Assembly (NCBI RefSeq): GCF_018986915.1
Contig: NZ_CP076723.1
Location: 3,535,001 to 3,599,000, forward strand
DNA length: 64,000 nucleotides
Source: Geomonas oryzisoli
Lineage (GTDB): Bacteria > Desulfobacterota > Desulfuromonadia > Geobacterales > Geobacteraceae
Direction of reading: 5' to 3'
Numbering within the stretch: the stretch's first letter is position 1; every line of letters begins with the position of its first letter. Under the pieces are notes generated by a model. It saw only the letters and a program-made list of their open reading frames with translations. It did no database searches and was not told the DNA's origin. Of this stretch, positions 18,229 through 29,658 are shown one piece after another. The position numbers and the translations under genes were made by a program.

Positions 18229-18771
18229 CTATTTTTTGCCGGTTTTGCCGGCTTTTCTGAGGATGGTTTCGTCAGCGTACTTGATACCCTTGCCCTTGTA
18301 GGGCTCCGGACCACGGAAATCGCGGATCTTGGCGGCGGTCTGCCCCACCAGCTCCTTGTCGATCCCCAGCACCTTCAGCTTGGTCATCTTGTCGACTTCG
18401 ACAGTGATCCCGGCCGGAAGCTCGAAGTTGATCGGGTGGGAGTAACCCAGGGCCAGGTTCAGCACGTTGCCCTTCACCTCGGCACGGTAACCGACGCCGT
18501 TGATCTCGAGCGCGGTTTCGAAGCCTTTGGAGACACCGGTGACCATGTTGTTGATCAGGGTCCTGGTCAGGCCGTGGGCCGAGCGGGACTTGATGGTATC
18601 GTCCTTGCGGGTCACGGTGACCGCGTCGCCGGTCACGTCGATGCTGACGGCGTCGCCCACGAGAGTGCGGGAGAGTTTCCCTTTCGGGCCCTCAACCTTG
18701 ATCTCCGGCGCGCTGTATATGACTTTCACCCCCGCAGGGATCGCGATGGGAAGTTTTCCTATTCTAGACAT
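18229..18771 (-). CDS. rplF: 50S ribosomal protein L6
   Basis: Large-subunit protein near the factor-binding site and sarcin-ricin loop. 180 aa: [17 protein letters not shown] start, two repeated alpha/beta domains, and the family-typical [19 protein letters not shown] near the C-terminus. Order rpsH-rplF-rplR matches the spc operon. Confidence 0.97.
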   Translation of the reverse strand: MSRIGKLPIAIPAGVKVIYSAPEIKVEGPKGKLSRTLVGDAVSIDVTGDAVTVTRKDDTIKSRSAHGLTRTLINNMVTGVSKGFETALEINGVGYRAEVKGNVLNLALGYSHPINFELPAGITVEVDKMTKLKVLGIDKELVGQTAAKIRDFRGPEPYKGKGIKYADETILRKAGKTGKK

Positions 18772-18796
18772 GCAAAGCTCCTTAAAGCGAAAATGA

Positions 18797-19195
18797 CTAC
18801 CAGACCGTGCAAAGGACTTCGCCGCCGATGCCCAGCTCGCGCGCGGTCTTGTCGGTTACCAGCCCCTTCGAAGTCGAGAGGATGGCGACGCCCAGTCCGT
18901 TTTTCACCTGCTTGATCTTGTCGGAGTGGACATAGACCCGGCCGCCCGGCTTGCTGATCCTCTTGATCTCGTTGATGACCGGCTCTTTCTCATCGATGAA
19001 CTTGAGGTATACCCGCAGAATCCCCTGCTTGCTGTCGGCGATGACCTTGAAGTTCTTGATGAACCCTTCGGCGCGCAGCACCGTGGCGAGGCTCACCTTC
19101 AGGTTCGACGAAGGGATGTCAACTTTCTGGTGTTTTGCCATACCAGCGTTCCTGATTCTGGTCAGCATGTCGGCAACTGGATCTGTCATGCACAT
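18797..19195 (-). CDS. rpsH: 30S ribosomal protein S8
   Basis: Primary 16S rRNA binder of the central domain; in E. coli it is also the spc-operon translational repressor. 132 aa with [16 protein letters not shown] at the start and [26 protein letters not shown] at the end. The ATG at 19195 has GAGGAG 9 bases upstream; the second ATG (19189) is further from the site. Confidence 0.97.
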   Translation of the reverse strand: MCMTDPVADMLTRIRNAGMAKHQKVDIPSSNLKVSLATVLRAEGFIKNFKVIADSKQGILRVYLKFIDEKEPVINEIKRISKPGGRVYVHSDKIKQVKNGLGVAILSTSKGLVTDKTARELGIGGEVLCTVW

Positions 19196-19230
19196 ATGAA
19201 ACTACTCCTCTTTCCTAAATCGGAATCTTT

Positions 19231-19413
19231 TTACCAACTGGACTTTATTACACCGGGGATCTGGCCGGAGTTAGAGAACTTCCTCAGGCAGATCCTGCAC
19301 ATATCGAATTTCCGGTAGTATGCTCTGGGACGACCGCAGACAGCGCAACGATTGCGCTCGCGCACTTTGTACTTGGCCCTCTGAGCTTTTATGATCATAG
19401 ATGTCTTAGCCAC
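19231..19413 (-). CDS. rpsN: 30S ribosomal protein S14, type Z (zinc-binding)
   Basis: Small 60-aa S14 of the zinc-ribbon type, in the head of the small subunit. The CAVC ... CRIC pairs bind zinc and the C-terminal [15 protein letters not shown] is standard. This is the short C+ form, not the longer Cys-free S14 of E. coli. Located between rplE and rpsH. Confidence 0.97.
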   Translation of the reverse strand: MAKTSMIIKAQRAKYKVRERNRCAVCGRPRAYYRKFDMCRICLRKFSNSGQIPGVIKSSW

Positions 19414-19434
19414 GGAATTCCTCCAAACCCTTTA

Positions 19435-19974
19435 TTAGTTCCTGAACGGCAGGCCCATGAGCTTGAGAAGCGCCTTGCCCTCAGCGTCGGTCTTTGCCGT
19501 GGTCACGATCGTGATGTTGAGTCCCTTGATCTTGTCGACCTTGTCGTAGTCGATCTCGGGGAAGATCAGCTGCTCCTTGATGCCCAGGGAGTAGTTACCC
19601 TTGCCGTCGAAGCCCTTGCCGTTGATCCCCTTGAAGTCACGCACGCGCGGCAGCGAAACGCTGATCAGGCGGTCGAGGAACTCGTACATCTTTTCGCGAC
19701 GAAGCGTGACGGAGCAGCCGATCGGCATGCCCTGGCGCAGCTTGAAGCCCGCGATGGACTTCTTGGCCTTGGTGATCACCGGCTTCTGGCCGGCAATCGC
19801 GCCCAGTTCCTCGGCGGCGGAATCCAGGATCTTGACGTTCTGGATCGCCTCGCCAAGACCCATGTTCAGCACGATTTTCACGAGTTTGGGGACTTCCATG
19901 ATGTTGTTGTAGTTATGGTCCTTCATCAGTTGCGGGACCATCTCTTTATTGTAAAGCTCAGCCAGCCGTGCCAT
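19435..19974 (-). CDS. rplE: 50S ribosomal protein L5
   Basis: 5S rRNA-binding protein that contacts P-site tRNA. 179 aa: [18 protein letters not shown] start, [20 protein letters not shown], and the [20 protein letters not shown] motif. The ATG at 19974 follows GGAGG by 5 bases; a 4-codon in-frame extension upstream has no ribosome-binding site. Confidence 0.97.
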   Translation of the reverse strand: MARLAELYNKEMVPQLMKDHNYNNIMEVPKLVKIVLNMGLGEAIQNVKILDSAAEELGAIAGQKPVITKAKKSIAGFKLRQGMPIGCSVTLRREKMYEFLDRLISVSLPRVRDFKGINGKGFDGKGNYSLGIKEQLIFPEIDYDKVDKIKGLNITIVTTAKTDAEGKALLKLMGLPFRN

Positions 19975-19988
19975 TGAATCCTCCAAAA

Positions 19989-20315
19989 CTATTTGTCAAA
20001 GGACTCGCCGCATTTGACACAGCAGCGCGCCTTCTTTCCGTCTTCCAGAACGGTGGTCCTGGTCCTTACCGGCTTGTTGCACTTCCCGCAGAGCAGCATC
20101 ACGTTGGAGATGTGCACCGGCGCCTCCTTCTCCAGGATGCCCCCCTGCTCGGAACCGCGGGGCTTCACGTGGCGCTTCACCACGTTGATCCCCTCGACGA
20201 TAACGCCGTCCTTCTTCGGATGGATGGAGAGCACCTTGCCGCTCTTGGAACGATCCTTACCCGTGGTGATAACGACGGTATCGTTTTTCTTTACATGTAA
20301 TTTTTTGCCCAGCAT
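19989..20315 (-). CDS. rplX: 50S ribosomal protein L24
   Basis: Assembly-initiating large-subunit protein with an N-terminal KOW motif ([24 protein letters not shown]). 108 aa. The C-terminal half carries two Cys pairs (CGKC and CVKC), suggesting a small zinc site as in a subset of bacterial L24 proteins. Located between rplN and rplE. Confidence 0.96.
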   Translation of the reverse strand: MLGKKLHVKKNDTVVITTGKDRSKSGKVLSIHPKKDGVIVEGINVVKRHVKPRGSEQGGILEKEAPVHISNVMLLCGKCNKPVRTRTTVLEDGKKARCCVKCGESFDK

Positions 20316-20337
20316 CTCTATTCTCCAGGATCTAGTC

Positions 20338-20706
20338 TTAAAGTACCTCGGGGGCGAGGGATATGATCTTCATGAACTTCTTGGCGCGAAGTTCCCTGGC
20401 GACCGGTCCGAAGATACGAGTGCCGACCGGCTCCTTGGCGTTGTTGATGACCACGCCGGAGTTGGTGTCGAAACGGATGTAGGAGCCGTCAGGGCGCCCT
20501 ACAGCCTTGGCGGTACGCACCACGACAGCCTTCACCACGTCGCCCTTCTTCACCTTCGAATTGGGGAGAGCTTCCTTGACGGAAGCGACGATGATGTCGC
20601 CAATCCCGGCGTAACGGCGCTTGGAGCCGCCGAGCACCTTAATGCAAAAGAGCTTCTTCGCGCCGGAGTTGTCCGCCACGTCCAATATGGTCTGCATCTG
20701 AATCAT
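20338..20706 (-). CDS. rplN: 50S ribosomal protein L14
   Basis: Beta-barrel protein at the subunit interface, contact for initiation and silencing factors. 122 aa, [27 protein letters not shown] at the start and [24 protein letters not shown] at the end, both near-invariant in the family. Confidence 0.97.
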   Translation of the reverse strand: MIQMQTILDVADNSGAKKLFCIKVLGGSKRRYAGIGDIIVASVKEALPNSKVKKGDVVKAVVVRTAKAVGRPDGSYIRFDTNSGVVINNAKEPVGTRIFGPVARELRAKKFMKIISLAPEVL

Positions 20707-20727
20707 TGTTTAACTCCCGGCGAGCCC

Positions 20728-20985
20728 TTAAGCCTTGGACTCGATAATCTGTCTGATCTTCCAGCGCTTGTCCTTGGAAAGCGGACGGGTTTCCACGATA
20801 AGAACACGGTCGCCGATCTTGGCGGAGTTATCGATATCGTGCGCCTTGTACTTGGCGGAGCGCTTGATGTATTTGTTGTAGACGGGGTGCTTCACCAGGC
20901 GGTCGACCTTTACCACTGCGGTCTTGTCCATCTTGTCAGAGACGACCACGCCGATCTGAGTTTTCCTGTTGCCTCTTTCGCTCAT
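20728..20985 (-). CDS. rpsQ: 30S ribosomal protein S17
   Basis: 16S rRNA-binding OB-fold protein of the small subunit. 85 aa; the [39 protein letters not shown] segment is the family signature region. Lies between rpmC and rplN in the standard order. Confidence 0.97.
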   Translation of the reverse strand: MSERGNRKTQIGVVVSDKMDKTAVVKVDRLVKHPVYNKYIKRSAKYKAHDIDNSAKIGDRVLIVETRPLSKDKRWKIRQIIESKA

Positions 20986-20994
20986 ATCTATCTC

Positions 20995-21183
20995 TTAGCC
21001 TCTCTTTTCGCGGAGTATGGTCTTCACGCGGGCGATGTCTTTTTTGAGATTGGCCACCTTGGCGGTGTTCTCGAGACGCCCGGTGTGAAGCTGAAACTTC
21101 ACGTTGAAGAGTTCCTTGGTAAGCTCGGCGCTCTTGGTCTCAAGCTCTGCTGCCGTCGCGTTTTTAAGTTCGTTAGCCTTCAT
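20995..21183 (-). CDS. rpmC: 50S ribosomal protein L29
   Basis: Small two-helix protein at the polypeptide exit tunnel, docking site for SRP and trigger factor with L23. 62 aa, [21 protein letters not shown] at the start and the [18 protein letters not shown]-terminus. Overlaps the end of rplP by 11 bp. Confidence 0.96.
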   Translation of the reverse strand: MKANELKNATAAELETKSAELTKELFNVKFQLHTGRLENTAKVANLKKDIARVKTILREKRG

Positions 21184-21595
21184 TGATTTCCGCCCTCGTG
21201 ATGTACTTGGTGGCTACGGGGAGCTTGTGCGCCGCAAGCCTGAATGCCTCGCGCGCCACTTCCTCGGTGACCCCTTCCATTTCATACAGGACGCGGCCAG
21301 GCTTGATGACGCAGACCCACGAGTCCGGGGAGCCTTTCCCCTTACCCATACGAGTCTCGGCGGGTTTCGCGGTGAGCGGCTTGTCGGGGAAGATGCGGAT
21401 CCAGATCTTGCCGCCCCTCTTGATATAACGGGTCATGGCGATACGAGCAGCCTCGATCTGGCGGGAATCCAGCCAGCCGCACTCGGTAGCCTGCAGACCG
21501 AAGTCACCGAAAGCGAGCGATACGCCGCGCTCCGGGGTGCCGGTCATGCGCCCTTTCATCTGTTTTCTATGCTTAACTTTCTTGGGCATTAACAT
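21173..21595 (-). CDS. rplP: 50S ribosomal protein L16
   Basis: Large-subunit protein that positions A-site tRNA and supports peptidyl transfer. 140 aa; starts [17 protein letters not shown], has [28 protein letters not shown] and ends with the LPVATKYI helix. Overlaps the rpmC start by 11 bp, so translation is coupled. Confidence 0.97.
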   Translation of the reverse strand: MLMPKKVKHRKQMKGRMTGTPERGVSLAFGDFGLQATECGWLDSRQIEAARIAMTRYIKRGGKIWIRIFPDKPLTAKPAETRMGKGKGSPDSWVCVIKPGRVLYEMEGVTEEVAREAFRLAAHKLPVATKYITRAEINEG

Positions 21596-21613
21596 CGCAA
21601 AAAACTCCTGTTC

Positions 21614-22249
21614 CTATTTTTTAGCGGAGAGCACTTCACCCTTGAAGAGGAGCACTTTTACGCCGATGATACCGTAGGTGGTCTTCGCCTCGGCGAAACC
21701 GTAGTCGATGTCAGCGCGCAGCGTGTGCAGCGGCACCCGACCTTCGCGATACCATTCGGTCCTCGACATCTCTGCCCCACCCAGACGACCGGAGCAGGTG
21801 ATCCTGATCCCCTTGGCGCCGAACTTGAGCGTCGAGGTGACGCTCTTCTTCATAGCGCGGCGGAAAGCGATACGGCGCTCGAGCTGCATGGCCACGTTCT
21901 CGGCTACCAGCTGTGCGTCCAGCTCCGGCTTCCTGACTTCCTGTATGTTAAGGTAGACCTCTTTGTCGGTGAGCTTGGCCAGCTCCTTCTTCAGAGTCTC
22001 AACCTCGGAGCCCTTCTTGCCGATGATCAGGCCCGGACGTGCGGTGAAGATGTTGATCTTCGCCTTGCCCGCAGCGCGCTCGATCTCGATCTTGGAGACG
22101 CCGGAATGATACAGCCTTTTCTTAAGGAAATTGCGCAGCTTCAGGTCTTCGTGAAGAAGCTTTGCATAATCTTTCTCTGCGTACCATTTGGAATCCCAGG
22201 TTTTGATAACCCCGAGCCTGAAACCTATAGGATTTACTTTCTGACCCAA
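21614..22249 (-). CDS. rpsC: 30S ribosomal protein S3
   Basis: Part of the mRNA entry tunnel with helicase activity together with S4 and S5. 211 aa: [24 protein letters not shown] at the start, a type II KH domain with [18 protein letters not shown], and the C-terminal domain with [31 protein letters not shown]. Confidence 0.97.
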   Translation of the reverse strand: MGQKVNPIGFRLGVIKTWDSKWYAEKDYAKLLHEDLKLRNFLKKRLYHSGVSKIEIERAAGKAKINIFTARPGLIIGKKGSEVETLKKELAKLTDKEVYLNIQEVRKPELDAQLVAENVAMQLERRIAFRRAMKKSVTSTLKFGAKGIRITCSGRLGGAEMSRTEWYREGRVPLHTLRADIDYGFAEAKTTYGIIGVKVLLFKGEVLSAKK

Positions 22250-22270
22250 AACATCACCTCCGACCCGTTC

Positions 22271-22606
22271 TTATTTCTTTTCCGCAAGGACCACGGTAAT
22301 GTGGCTCGTCGGTTTTCTGATCTTGCTAGCCCGGCCCATGGCGCGGGGGGTGAAGCGCTTAAGCACTGCGCCGCCGTCGACGAAAATCGTCTTGACGAAG
22401 AGCTTGTCCACATCGGAGCAGCCCTTCTGCTCGGCGTTGGCAACGGCCGAGGAAAGGAGCTTCGAGATAAGCTTCGCCGACGGTTGCGGCGAGAAACGCA
22501 GGGTGTTAAGCGCAGTCTGAATGCCCTTGCCCCTGACGAGGTCCACGACCAGGCGTGTTTTCCTCGGGGAGAGGCGGACAGAGGATAATTTAGCGGATGA
22601 TTCCAT
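22271..22606 (-). CDS. rplV: 50S ribosomal protein L22
   Basis: Lines the exit tunnel; its beta hairpin forms the constriction with L4 and is a macrolide-resistance hot spot. 111 aa with AKLSSVRLSPRKTRLVVDLVRGK and the hairpin region FTPRAMGRASKIRKPTSHITVVL intact, so no insertion or deletion typical of resistance is seen. Confidence 0.97.
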   Translation of the reverse strand: MESSAKLSSVRLSPRKTRLVVDLVRGKGIQTALNTLRFSPQPSAKLISKLLSSAVANAEQKGCSDVDKLFVKTIFVDGGAVLKRFTPRAMGRASKIRKPTSHITVVLAEKK

Positions 22607-22626
22607 TACAAAACTCCTTTAGGACC

Positions 22627-22908
22627 TTACTTCTTCTTGAGCTTGCTCTTCTTGTCAGCAGCGTGGCCGTAGAAGGTTCTGGTAGGTGAGAACTCGCCCA
22701 TCTTGTGGCCGACCATGTTCTCAGTGACGAACACAGGGATGAACTTCTTGCCGTTGTGCACCGCGAAGGTGAGCCCGATGAAATCCGGGGTGATGGTCGA
22801 GCGACGCGACCAGGTCTTGATCACCTTCTTGCTGCCGGCCTGTTCTGCCTGGGCTTTCGCTTCCAGATGTGCGTCAACGAAAGGCCCCTTCTTTATAGAT
22901 CTTGCCAT
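22627..22908 (-). CDS. rpsS: 30S ribosomal protein S19
   Basis: Head protein that forms a bridge with the large subunit alongside S13. 93 aa: [63 protein letters not shown] are diagnostic. Order rplB-rpsS-rplV is standard. Confidence 0.97.
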   Translation of the reverse strand: MARSIKKGPFVDAHLEAKAQAEQAGSKKVIKTWSRRSTITPDFIGLTFAVHNGKKFIPVFVTENMVGHKMGEFSPTRTFYGHAADKKSKLKKK

Positions 22909-22934
22909 CTTTTAAAATCCTCTATCCAGATGAG

Positions 22935-23759
22935 TTATTTGCTGCGCTTCTTCACGATGAAGGCGGTGGACCGCTTGTTGGTGCGCGTCTTGTAGCCCTT
23001 GGTGGGGATACCCCACGGGGTTACCGGGTGACGACCACCGGAGGTCCTGCCCTCGCCACCGCCGTGCGGGTGGTCGACCGGGTTCATCGCGACGCCCCTC
23101 ACGTGCGGGCGGACGCCGAGCCAGCGGGAACGGCCGGCCTTGCCGATGGAGACGTTCTCGTGATCCACGTTGCCCACCTGGCCGATAGTGGCCTTGCAGT
23201 CCATGAGGATCATGCGAACTTCCGAAGAAGGAAGCTTCACCTGGGCGTACTTGCCTTCCTTGGACATGAGCTGTGCGAAGGTGCCGGCGGAGCGGGCCAG
23301 CTGGGCGCCCTTGCCGATCTTCAGCTCGATGTTGTGGATGATGGTACCCAGCGGGATGCACCTGATGGGGAGCGTGTTGCCCGGCTTGATGTCGGCCTGC
23401 TCACTGGAGATAACGGTGTCACCCACTTTCAGGGAGAGCGGAGCCAGGATGTAGCGCTTCTCGCCGTCGGCGTAGTTCAAGAGCGCGATGCGTGCGCTGC
23501 GGCACGGGTCGTACTCGATGGTGGCAACCTTGGCCGGGATGTCGGTCTTGTCGCGGCGGAAGTCGATGATCCTGTACTTCTGCTTGTGACCGCCACCGAC
23601 GTTCCTGGAAGTGACGCGGCCGTTCGAGTTCCTGCCGCCGCTCTTCTTGAGGTTCTCAACAAGAGATTTCTCAGGCTTGCAGGCAGTGATCTCCTCGAAG
23701 GTCGAGCAGGTCTGAGCCCTTCTACCCGGAGAAGTAGGTTTGTAAGTTTTGATAGCCAT
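22935..23759 (-). CDS. rplB: 50S ribosomal protein L2
   Basis: Most conserved large-subunit protein, needed for subunit association and peptidyl transfer. 274 aa: [14 protein letters not shown] start, an OB-fold and SH3-like core, and the C-terminal [29 protein letters not shown] containing the His important for function, all intact. Confidence 0.98.
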   Translation of the reverse strand: MAIKTYKPTSPGRRAQTCSTFEEITACKPEKSLVENLKKSGGRNSNGRVTSRNVGGGHKQKYRIIDFRRDKTDIPAKVATIEYDPCRSARIALLNYADGEKRYILAPLSLKVGDTVISSEQADIKPGNTLPIRCIPLGTIIHNIELKIGKGAQLARSAGTFAQLMSKEGKYAQVKLPSSEVRMILMDCKATIGQVGNVDHENVSIGKAGRSRWLGVRPHVRGVAMNPVDHPHGGGEGRTSGGRHPVTPWGIPTKGYKTRTNKRSTAFIVKKRSK

Positions 23760-23781
23760 TATCTAAATCCCCACAGAATTT

Positions 23782-24066
23782 TTATGCTTCGAAGAAGTCG
23801 ACGTTGGAGCCCTCTTTCAGGGTCACGTACGCTTTCTTCCAGTTGGAACGCTTGCCGATGCCCCTCACGGTGCGCTTGGTCTTACCGGCCACGTTGACGG
23901 TGTTAACGGCGGCAACCTGCGCGTTGAAGAGCTGCTCGACGGCGGCCTTGATCTCGATCTTGTTGGCGGCGCCGTTCACCACGAAAGCGATGACGTTCTT
24001 GTCGTCCTTCTCTACCGTGGTCTTCTCAGTGATGAGCGGTTTCTTTATGACGTCATAGATGTTCAT
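23782..24066 (-). CDS. rplW: 50S ribosomal protein L23
   Basis: Exit-tunnel protein and docking site for trigger factor, SRP and the translocon. 94 aa; [26 protein letters not shown] start and the [23 protein letters not shown]-terminus are typical. The ATG overlaps the rplD stop (ATGA). Confidence 0.97.
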   Translation of the reverse strand: MNIYDVIKKPLITEKTTVEKDDKNVIAFVVNGAANKIEIKAAVEQLFNAQVAAVNTVNVAGKTKRTVRGIGKRSNWKKAYVTLKEGSNVDFFEA

Positions 24067-24686
24067 GACTGTAATGCTCCTTCAACACGACGAACGGCGG
24101 CCTCGGTAAAGACGACGCTCTGGTATTTCATGATGTCGAAAATGTTGAGACCTTCGGGACCCAGCACCTTGACGTTTTTCACATTGCGGGCGGAAAGCTC
24201 CAAAACAAGATTCGCAGTATCTGTGATAACGAGCGTCTTGTCAAGGTTAAAAGCATTTAGTACCTCGACAAATGCTTTTGTCTTGATGGAAGGAAGCTCA
24301 AAGCTATTGAGAACTGTGATCGCCTCTTTCTTATAGAGCATGGAGAGTGCGCTTCTGAGAGCAGCTTTCCTCGCCTTCTTGTTCATGGAGAGGTTGTATG
24401 TCTTCGGCTGCGGGCCGAAGGCAACCCCGCCGCCCGGATACTGGGGAGCGCGGCTGCAGCCCTGACGGGCCTGGCCGGTACCCTTCTGCTTGAAGGGCTT
24501 CTTGCCGGAACCGGAAACCGCGGCGCGGTTCTTGACGGCGACGGTGCCCTGCCTGCGGTTAGCGAGCTGGATCTTGACGGCCTCGTGGATCAGGTACTCA
24601 CGTACGTCGTCGTTGAAGACGGCGTCGGAGACTTCGATCTCACCGACCTTTGCTTTTTTGATGTCAAATACGTCTAACTTTGCCAT
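24063..24686 (-). CDS. rplD: 50S ribosomal protein L4
   Basis: Large-subunit protein whose extended loop reaches the exit tunnel; in many bacteria it also represses the S10 operon at its leader. 207 aa with the loop [30 protein letters not shown] (about residues 63-92) intact and a C-terminal Rossmann-like domain. Overlaps rplW by 4 bp. Confidence 0.97.
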   Translation of the reverse strand: MAKLDVFDIKKAKVGEIEVSDAVFNDDVREYLIHEAVKIQLANRRQGTVAVKNRAAVSGSGKKPFKQKGTGQARQGCSRAPQYPGGGVAFGPQPKTYNLSMNKKARKAALRSALSMLYKKEAITVLNSFELPSIKTKAFVEVLNAFNLDKTLVITDTANLVLELSARNVKNVKVLGPEGLNIFDIMKYQSVVFTEAAVRRVEGALQS

Positions 24687-24704
24687 GTCTATCTCCAGCC
24701 CCCG

Positions 24705-25340
24705 TTATCTCGTCGCCTTGACGGAGTCCTTGATCAGGACCACGCCGTTGGCGGAACCGGGGATCGCTCCACCGAGCAGAATCAGATTGTCAGCAGCGTC
24801 CACGCGTACAACTTTCAGGCGCTGCACGGTCACCTTCTCGTTACCGAGCTGGCCCGGCATCTTCTTGTTCTTGAAAACCCTGGAGGGGGTTGCAGAGCAG
24901 CCGATGGAGCCCGGGGCACGGTGGAAACGGGAGCCGTGGCTCGACCGACCGCCTTTGAAGCCCCAGCGCTTGATAACGCCGGCGAAACCCTTACCGATGG
25001 AGGTGCCGGTCACGTCGACCAGGTCGCCCTCTGCGAACACGCCGGCTTCGATCACGTCGCCCACGTTGTAAGCGCTGGTATCGTCCATGCGCAGTTCGCG
25101 GTAGGTGGTGAACACGCCCGCGCCGGCGCCTTTGCAGTGGCCTACCTGGGCCGCGTTGGCCTTGGAGGCGTCCTTCGCGCCGAAACCGACCTGGATGGCG
25201 CTGTAGCCGTCCTTCTCAACGGTCTTTTTCTGCAGGACGACGCACGGCCCAGCCTCGACGACGGTCACGGCGATACGCCTGCCGTCCTCGGCAAATATCT
25301 GGGTCATGCCCAGTTTTTTCCCAATCAATCCCTTATTCAT
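24705..25340 (-). CDS. rplC: 50S ribosomal protein L3
   Basis: Early-assembly protein near the peptidyl transferase centre. 211 aa: [30 protein letters not shown] start, and the loop [42 protein letters not shown] that approaches the catalytic centre. The methylated Gln region is conserved. Order rpsJ-rplC-rplD is standard. Confidence 0.97.
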   Translation of the reverse strand: MNKGLIGKKLGMTQIFAEDGRRIAVTVVEAGPCVVLQKKTVEKDGYSAIQVGFGAKDASKANAAQVGHCKGAGAGVFTTYRELRMDDTSAYNVGDVIEAGVFAEGDLVDVTGTSIGKGFAGVIKRWGFKGGRSSHGSRFHRAPGSIGCSATPSRVFKNKKMPGQLGNEKVTVQRLKVVRVDAADNLILLGGAIPGSANGVVLIKDSVKATR

Positions 25341-25361
25341 GGTCGACTTCCTATCCTTGTA

Positions 25362-25670
<309 letters not shown>

Positions 25671-25714
25671 CTCTTCCTCGTGATGAAACAAGTTTTTCAG
25701 TTTACAGCCGAAGA

Positions 25715-25749
25715 TTTCCGGGAGGGACACTCGTGTGCCCGCCCGGAAA
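25715..25749 (-). promoter_or_regulatory. Stable hairpin in the tuf-rpsJ spacer
   Basis: TTTCCGGG ... CCCGGAAA arms enclose GGGACAC / GTGTGCCC, a long stem with one bulge, 45 bp before the rpsJ ATG on the minus strand. No U-run follows, so it is not an intrinsic terminator. It occupies the position of an S10-operon leader and may be a control or processing structure; a specific L4 response is only a possibility. Confidence 0.45.
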
Positions 25750-25781
25750 CCCGGACCTGAAAACCGTATGTTTTTCTATTT

Positions 25782-26972
25782 TTACTCGATGATGGAGGCG
25801 ACGACCCCTGCACCGACGGTACGGCCGCCTTCGCGGATAGCGAAACGCAGACCTTCGTCCATTGCGATCGGGGTGATCAGGTTGACGGTTACCGAGACGT
25901 TGTCGCCCGGCATAACCATCTCGACACCGGCTTCGAGGTCAACCACGCCGGTAACGTCGGTGGTCCTGAAGTAGAACTGCGGACGGTAGCCGTTGAAGAA
26001 CGGGGTGTGACGGCCGCCCTCTTCCTTGGACAGGATGTAGGCTTCGGCTTTGAACTTGGTGTGCGGGGTGATGGAGCCCGGCTTGGCGAGAACCTGGCCA
26101 CGCTCGATCTCCTCACGCTTCACGCCGCGGAGCAGTGCGCCGATGTTGTCGCCGGCACGCCCCTCGTCGAGGAGCTTACGGAACATCTCGACGCCGGTAA
26201 CGGTGGTCTTGGTGGTGGCCTTGATGCCGACAACCTCGACCTCCTCGCCGACCTTGATGATGCCGCGCTCGACACGACCGGTAGCGACGGTACCACGACC
26301 GGAGATGGAGAACACGTCCTCGACCGGCATCAGGAACGGACGGTCGATGGCGCGCTGCGGCTCCGGGATGTAGGTGTCGACGGCTTCCATCAGCTTCATG
26401 ATGGCCTGCTCGCCCAGCTCGCCTGCATCGCCCTCGAGGCCTTTCAGAGCGGAACCCTTGATGATCGGGATATCGTCGCCCGGGAAGTCGTAGGAGGAGA
26501 GCAGTTCGCGCACTTCCAGCTCGACCAGCTCGAGGAGCTCCTCGTCGTCCACCATGTCGGCCTTGTTCAGGAACACGACGATGTAGGGGACGCCGACCTG
26601 ACGTGCGAGCAGGATGTGCTCACGGGTCTGCGGCATCGGGCCGTCAGCTGCGGAAACAACCAGGATCGCGCCGTCCATCTGCGCTGCACCGGTGATCATG
26701 TTCTTTACGTAGTCGGCGTGGCCCGGGCAGTCGACGTGTGCGTAGTGACGCTTGTCGGTCTCGTACTCGACGTGGGCGGTAGCGATGGTGATACCACGCT
26801 CACGCTCTTCCGGGGCGTTGTCGATCTGGTCGAACGCCTTGAACTCAGCCTGGCCTTTGCCTGCGAGCACCTTGGTGATGGCAGCGGTCAGGGTGGTCTT
26901 GCCGTGGTCGACGTGGCCGATGGTGCCGATGTTTACATGCGGCTTAGTTCTTTCAAATTTAGCTTTTGCCAT
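25782..26972 (-). CDS. tuf: Elongation factor Tu (copy 1)
   Basis: GTPase that delivers aminoacyl-tRNA to the ribosomal A site. 396 aa with G1 [11 protein letters not shown]3 DCPGH, G4 NKAD and the beta-barrel domains 2 and 3 (ending [11 protein letters not shown]). This copy is in the str operon, 34 bp after fusA. The protein is identical to that of copy 2 at 42192-43382. The genes differ by about 16 silent bases, almost all in the 5' 500 bp, and by the stop codon (TAA here, TAG in copy 2). Confidence 0.98.
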   Translation of the reverse strand: MAKAKFERTKPHVNIGTIGHVDHGKTTLTAAITKVLAGKGQAEFKAFDQIDNAPEERERGITIATAHVEYETDKRHYAHVDCPGHADYVKNMITGAAQMDGAILVVSAADGPMPQTREHILLARQVGVPYIVVFLNKADMVDDEELLELVELEVRELLSSYDFPGDDIPIIKGSALKGLEGDAGELGEQAIMKLMEAVDTYIPEPQRAIDRPFLMPVEDVFSISGRGTVATGRVERGIIKVGEEVEVVGIKATTKTTVTGVEMFRKLLDEGRAGDNIGALLRGVKREEIERGQVLAKPGSITPHTKFKAEAYILSKEEGGRHTPFFNGYRPQFYFRTTDVTGVVDLEAGVEMVMPGDNVSVTVNLITPIAMDEGLRFAIREGGRTVGAGVVASIIE

Positions 26973-27006
26973 TTCGGAATCCTCCTAGTAGGGAAATTGA
27001 ATTATC

Positions 27007-29085
27007 TTAGCCTTTGGCCTTCGCAACTATTTCCTCGGCAACCGACTTCGGTACCGGCTCGTAATGATCGAAGGTCATGGAGTAGGTAGCACGACCCTGG
27101 GTTGCGGAACGCAGGTCGGTGGAGTAACCGAACATCTGCGCCAGCGGCACCATCGAGTTGACCACCTGCGCGCCTGCGCGCCCTTCCATGCCCATGATGC
27201 GGCCACGGCGGGAGTTCAGGTCGCCGATGACGTCGCCCATGTACTCTTCCGGAACCACGACCTCTACCGACATGATCGGCTCGAGAATGATCGGGGCAGC
27301 CTTGGCGCAGCCCTCTTTGAAGCCCATGGAACCTGCGATCTTGAACGCCATCTCGGAGGAGTCGACCTCGTGGTAGGAACCGTCGACCAGGGTGACCTTG
27401 ACGTCGACCACCGGGAAGCCTGCCATGACGCCGTTGTCGAGAGACTCCTTGATGCCCTTGTCGACCGCGGGGATGTACTCGCGGGGAACGACGCCGCCCT
27501 TGATGGCGTCGACGAACTCGTAGCCCTTGCCGGCCTCCTGCGGCTCGATCTCGAGCCAGACGTGACCGAACTGACCGCGGCCGCCGGACTGACGTACGAA
27601 CTTACCTTCAGCCTTGACCTTCTTGGTGATGGTCTCGCGGTAAGCAACCTGCGGCTTGCCGACGTTGGCCTCAACCTTGAACTCGCGGAACAGACGGTCC
27701 ACGATGATCTCGAGGTGCAGCTCGCCCATGCCGGAGATGATGGTCTGGCCGGTTTCCTCGTCGGTCTTGACGCGGAAGGACGGGTCCTCGGAAGCGAGCT
27801 TGCCGAGGGACAGGCCCAGCTTCTCCTGGTCAGCCTTGGTCTTCGGCTCGATGGCGATGGAGATAACCGGCTCGGGGAACTCGATGGACTCGAGGATAAC
27901 CGCGTGGTTCTCGTCGCACAGGGTGTCGCCGGTGGTGGTGTATTTGAGGCCTACCGCGGCGGCGATGTCGCCGGCGTAGACTTCCTTGATCTCTTCACGC
28001 TTGTTGGCGTGCATCTTCAGGATGCGGCCGATCCTCTCGCGCTTGCCCTTGGTGGCGTTGTACACGTAGGAGCCGGACTGGATCACGCCGGAGTAGACAC
28101 GGAAGAAGCAGAGCTGGCCCACGAACGGGTCGGTCATGATCTTGAAGCCCAGTGCCGAGAACGGCTCGTCGTCGGAAGCATGACGCTCGATGGGAGCCTC
28201 GGTGTTGGCGTCGACGCCCTGGATAGCGGGGATGTCGGTCGGGGCCGGCATGTAGTCGAGGACCGCGTCGAGCAGGTGCTGCACGCCCTTGTTCTTGAAG
28301 GCGGAGCCGCAGATGACCGGGCAGATTTTGATGTCGAGGGTTGCCTGGCGGATGGCCGCCTTCAGCTCGGCGTTGGAGATCTCCTCGCCACCCAGGTATT
28401 TCTCCATCAGCGCGTCGTCGTGCGAGGAGACTTCTTCGATCAGGTACTCGCGGTACTCGTTGGCCTGGTCGACCAAGTCGGCCGGGATGTCGACCACGTC
28501 GTACACGGCACCCATGGTCTCGTCGTTGAAGACGATCCCTTTCATCTCGATCAGGTCGACGAGGCCCTTGTAGTTCTCCTCGGAGCCGATCGGGATCTGC
28601 AGGGCTACCGGGTTCGCCTTGAGGCGGTCCTTGATCATGGCGATGCCGCGGAAGAAGTCTGCGCCGATACGGTCCATCTTGTTGATGAACGCGATACGCG
28701 GAACGCGGTACTTGTCGGCCTGGCGCCAGACGGTCTCGGACTGGGGCTCAACGCCGCCGACCGAGCAGAACACGGCGACAGCGCCGTCAAGAACACGCAG
28801 GGAACGCTCGACCTCGATGGTGAAATCGACGTGACCCGGGGTGTCGATGATGTTGATACGGTGGTCTTTCCAGTTGCAGGTGGTAGCTGCGGAGGTGATG
28901 GTGATACCACGCTCCTGCTCCTGCTCCATCCAGTCCATAGTAGCGGCGCCGTCATGGACCTCGCCGATCTTGTGGGAAACACCGGTGTAGTAGAGAATAC
29001 GCTCCGTGGTGGTGGTCTTCCCTGCATCTATGTGAGCCATGATCCCGATATTACGGGTCATTTCCAACGAAACCTGACGTGCCAC
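27007..29085 (-). CDS. fusA: Elongation factor G
   Basis: GTPase that drives ribosome translocation and, with RRF, recycling. 692 aa: G1 [20 protein letters not shown]3 DTPGHVDF, G4 NKMDR, domains II to V ending with [21 protein letters not shown]. The length is that of canonical bacterial EF-G. It lies between rpsG and tuf as in the classic str operon. Confidence 0.97.
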   Translation of the reverse strand: MARQVSLEMTRNIGIMAHIDAGKTTTTERILYYTGVSHKIGEVHDGAATMDWMEQEQERGITITSAATTCNWKDHRINIIDTPGHVDFTIEVERSLRVLDGAVAVFCSVGGVEPQSETVWRQADKYRVPRIAFINKMDRIGADFFRGIAMIKDRLKANPVALQIPIGSEENYKGLVDLIEMKGIVFNDETMGAVYDVVDIPADLVDQANEYREYLIEEVSSHDDALMEKYLGGEEISNAELKAAIRQATLDIKICPVICGSAFKNKGVQHLLDAVLDYMPAPTDIPAIQGVDANTEAPIERHASDDEPFSALGFKIMTDPFVGQLCFFRVYSGVIQSGSYVYNATKGKRERIGRILKMHANKREEIKEVYAGDIAAAVGLKYTTTGDTLCDENHAVILESIEFPEPVISIAIEPKTKADQEKLGLSLGKLASEDPSFRVKTDEETGQTIISGMGELHLEIIVDRLFREFKVEANVGKPQVAYRETITKKVKAEGKFVRQSGGRGQFGHVWLEIEPQEAGKGYEFVDAIKGGVVPREYIPAVDKGIKESLDNGVMAGFPVVDVKVTLVDGSYHEVDSSEMAFKIAGSMGFKEGCAKAAPIILEPIMSVEVVVPEEYMGDVIGDLNSRRGRIMGMEGRAGAQVVNSMVPLAQMFGYSTDLRSATQGRATYSMTFDHYEPVPKSVAEEIVAKAKG

Positions 29086-29135
29086 TTACTGTTCCTCCGA
29101 GTTGCTTTCTAAGCCTTAAAGGGTGCCGCCTGAAA

Positions 29136-29606
29136 CTACCAGCGGTAATGGGCGAAGGCGCGGTTGGCCTCTGCCATCTTGTGGGTGTCCTCACGCTTCT
29201 TCACCGCGGAGCCGCGGTTGTTGTAGGCGTCAAGGATCTCGCCGGCGAGCTTGTCGGTGACAGTCTTCTCGCTGCGGGCGTTGGAGTACTTCACCAGCCA
29301 GCGCATGGCCAGGGACATGCGGCGCTCCGGACGGACTTCGACCGGAACCTGGTAGGTGGAGCCGCCGACCCTGCGGGATTTCACTTCCAGCATCGGCTTG
29401 ATGTTGTCGAGGCACTTCTTGAGCACCTTGACCGGCTCGTCGCCGGCCTTGCCGGCCGCGATCTCGAGGGCACCGTAGAGAGCTTTCTCGGCGGTGGACT
29501 TCTTGCCGTCCAGCATGATTATATTGATCAGCTTGGCAACCACCCTGTCACCGTATTTCGGATCCGGGAGGATCACCCGCTTTGCTACTTCTCTTCTTCT
29601 TGGCAT
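29136..29606 (-). CDS. rpsG: 30S ribosomal protein S7
   Basis: Nucleates the 3' (head) domain of 16S rRNA and contacts E-site tRNA; in E. coli it also regulates the str operon. 156 aa, [40 protein letters not shown] at the start, [22 protein letters not shown], and the AFAHYRW C-terminus. Confidence 0.97.
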   Translation of the reverse strand: MPRRREVAKRVILPDPKYGDRVVAKLINIIMLDGKKSTAEKALYGALEIAAGKAGDEPVKVLKKCLDNIKPMLEVKSRRVGGSTYQVPVEVRPERRMSLAMRWLVKYSNARSEKTVTDKLAGEILDAYNNRGSAVKKREDTHKMAEANRAFAHYRW

Positions 29607-29631
29607 GTCTTAACCTCTCACTTAAAATCGG

Positions 29632-29656
29632 TTACTTGGGTCTTTCTGCACCGTAC
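29632..29656. repeat. Decayed tandem copy of the rpsL 3' end
   Basis: The 25 bp at 29632-29656 match the last 25 bp of rpsL (29659-29683, including the stop) at 21 of 25 positions, with 2 bp between them. It looks like an old 27-bp tandem duplication left in the rpsL-rpsG spacer. It encodes nothing by itself. Confidence 0.75.
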
Positions 29657-29658
29657 GG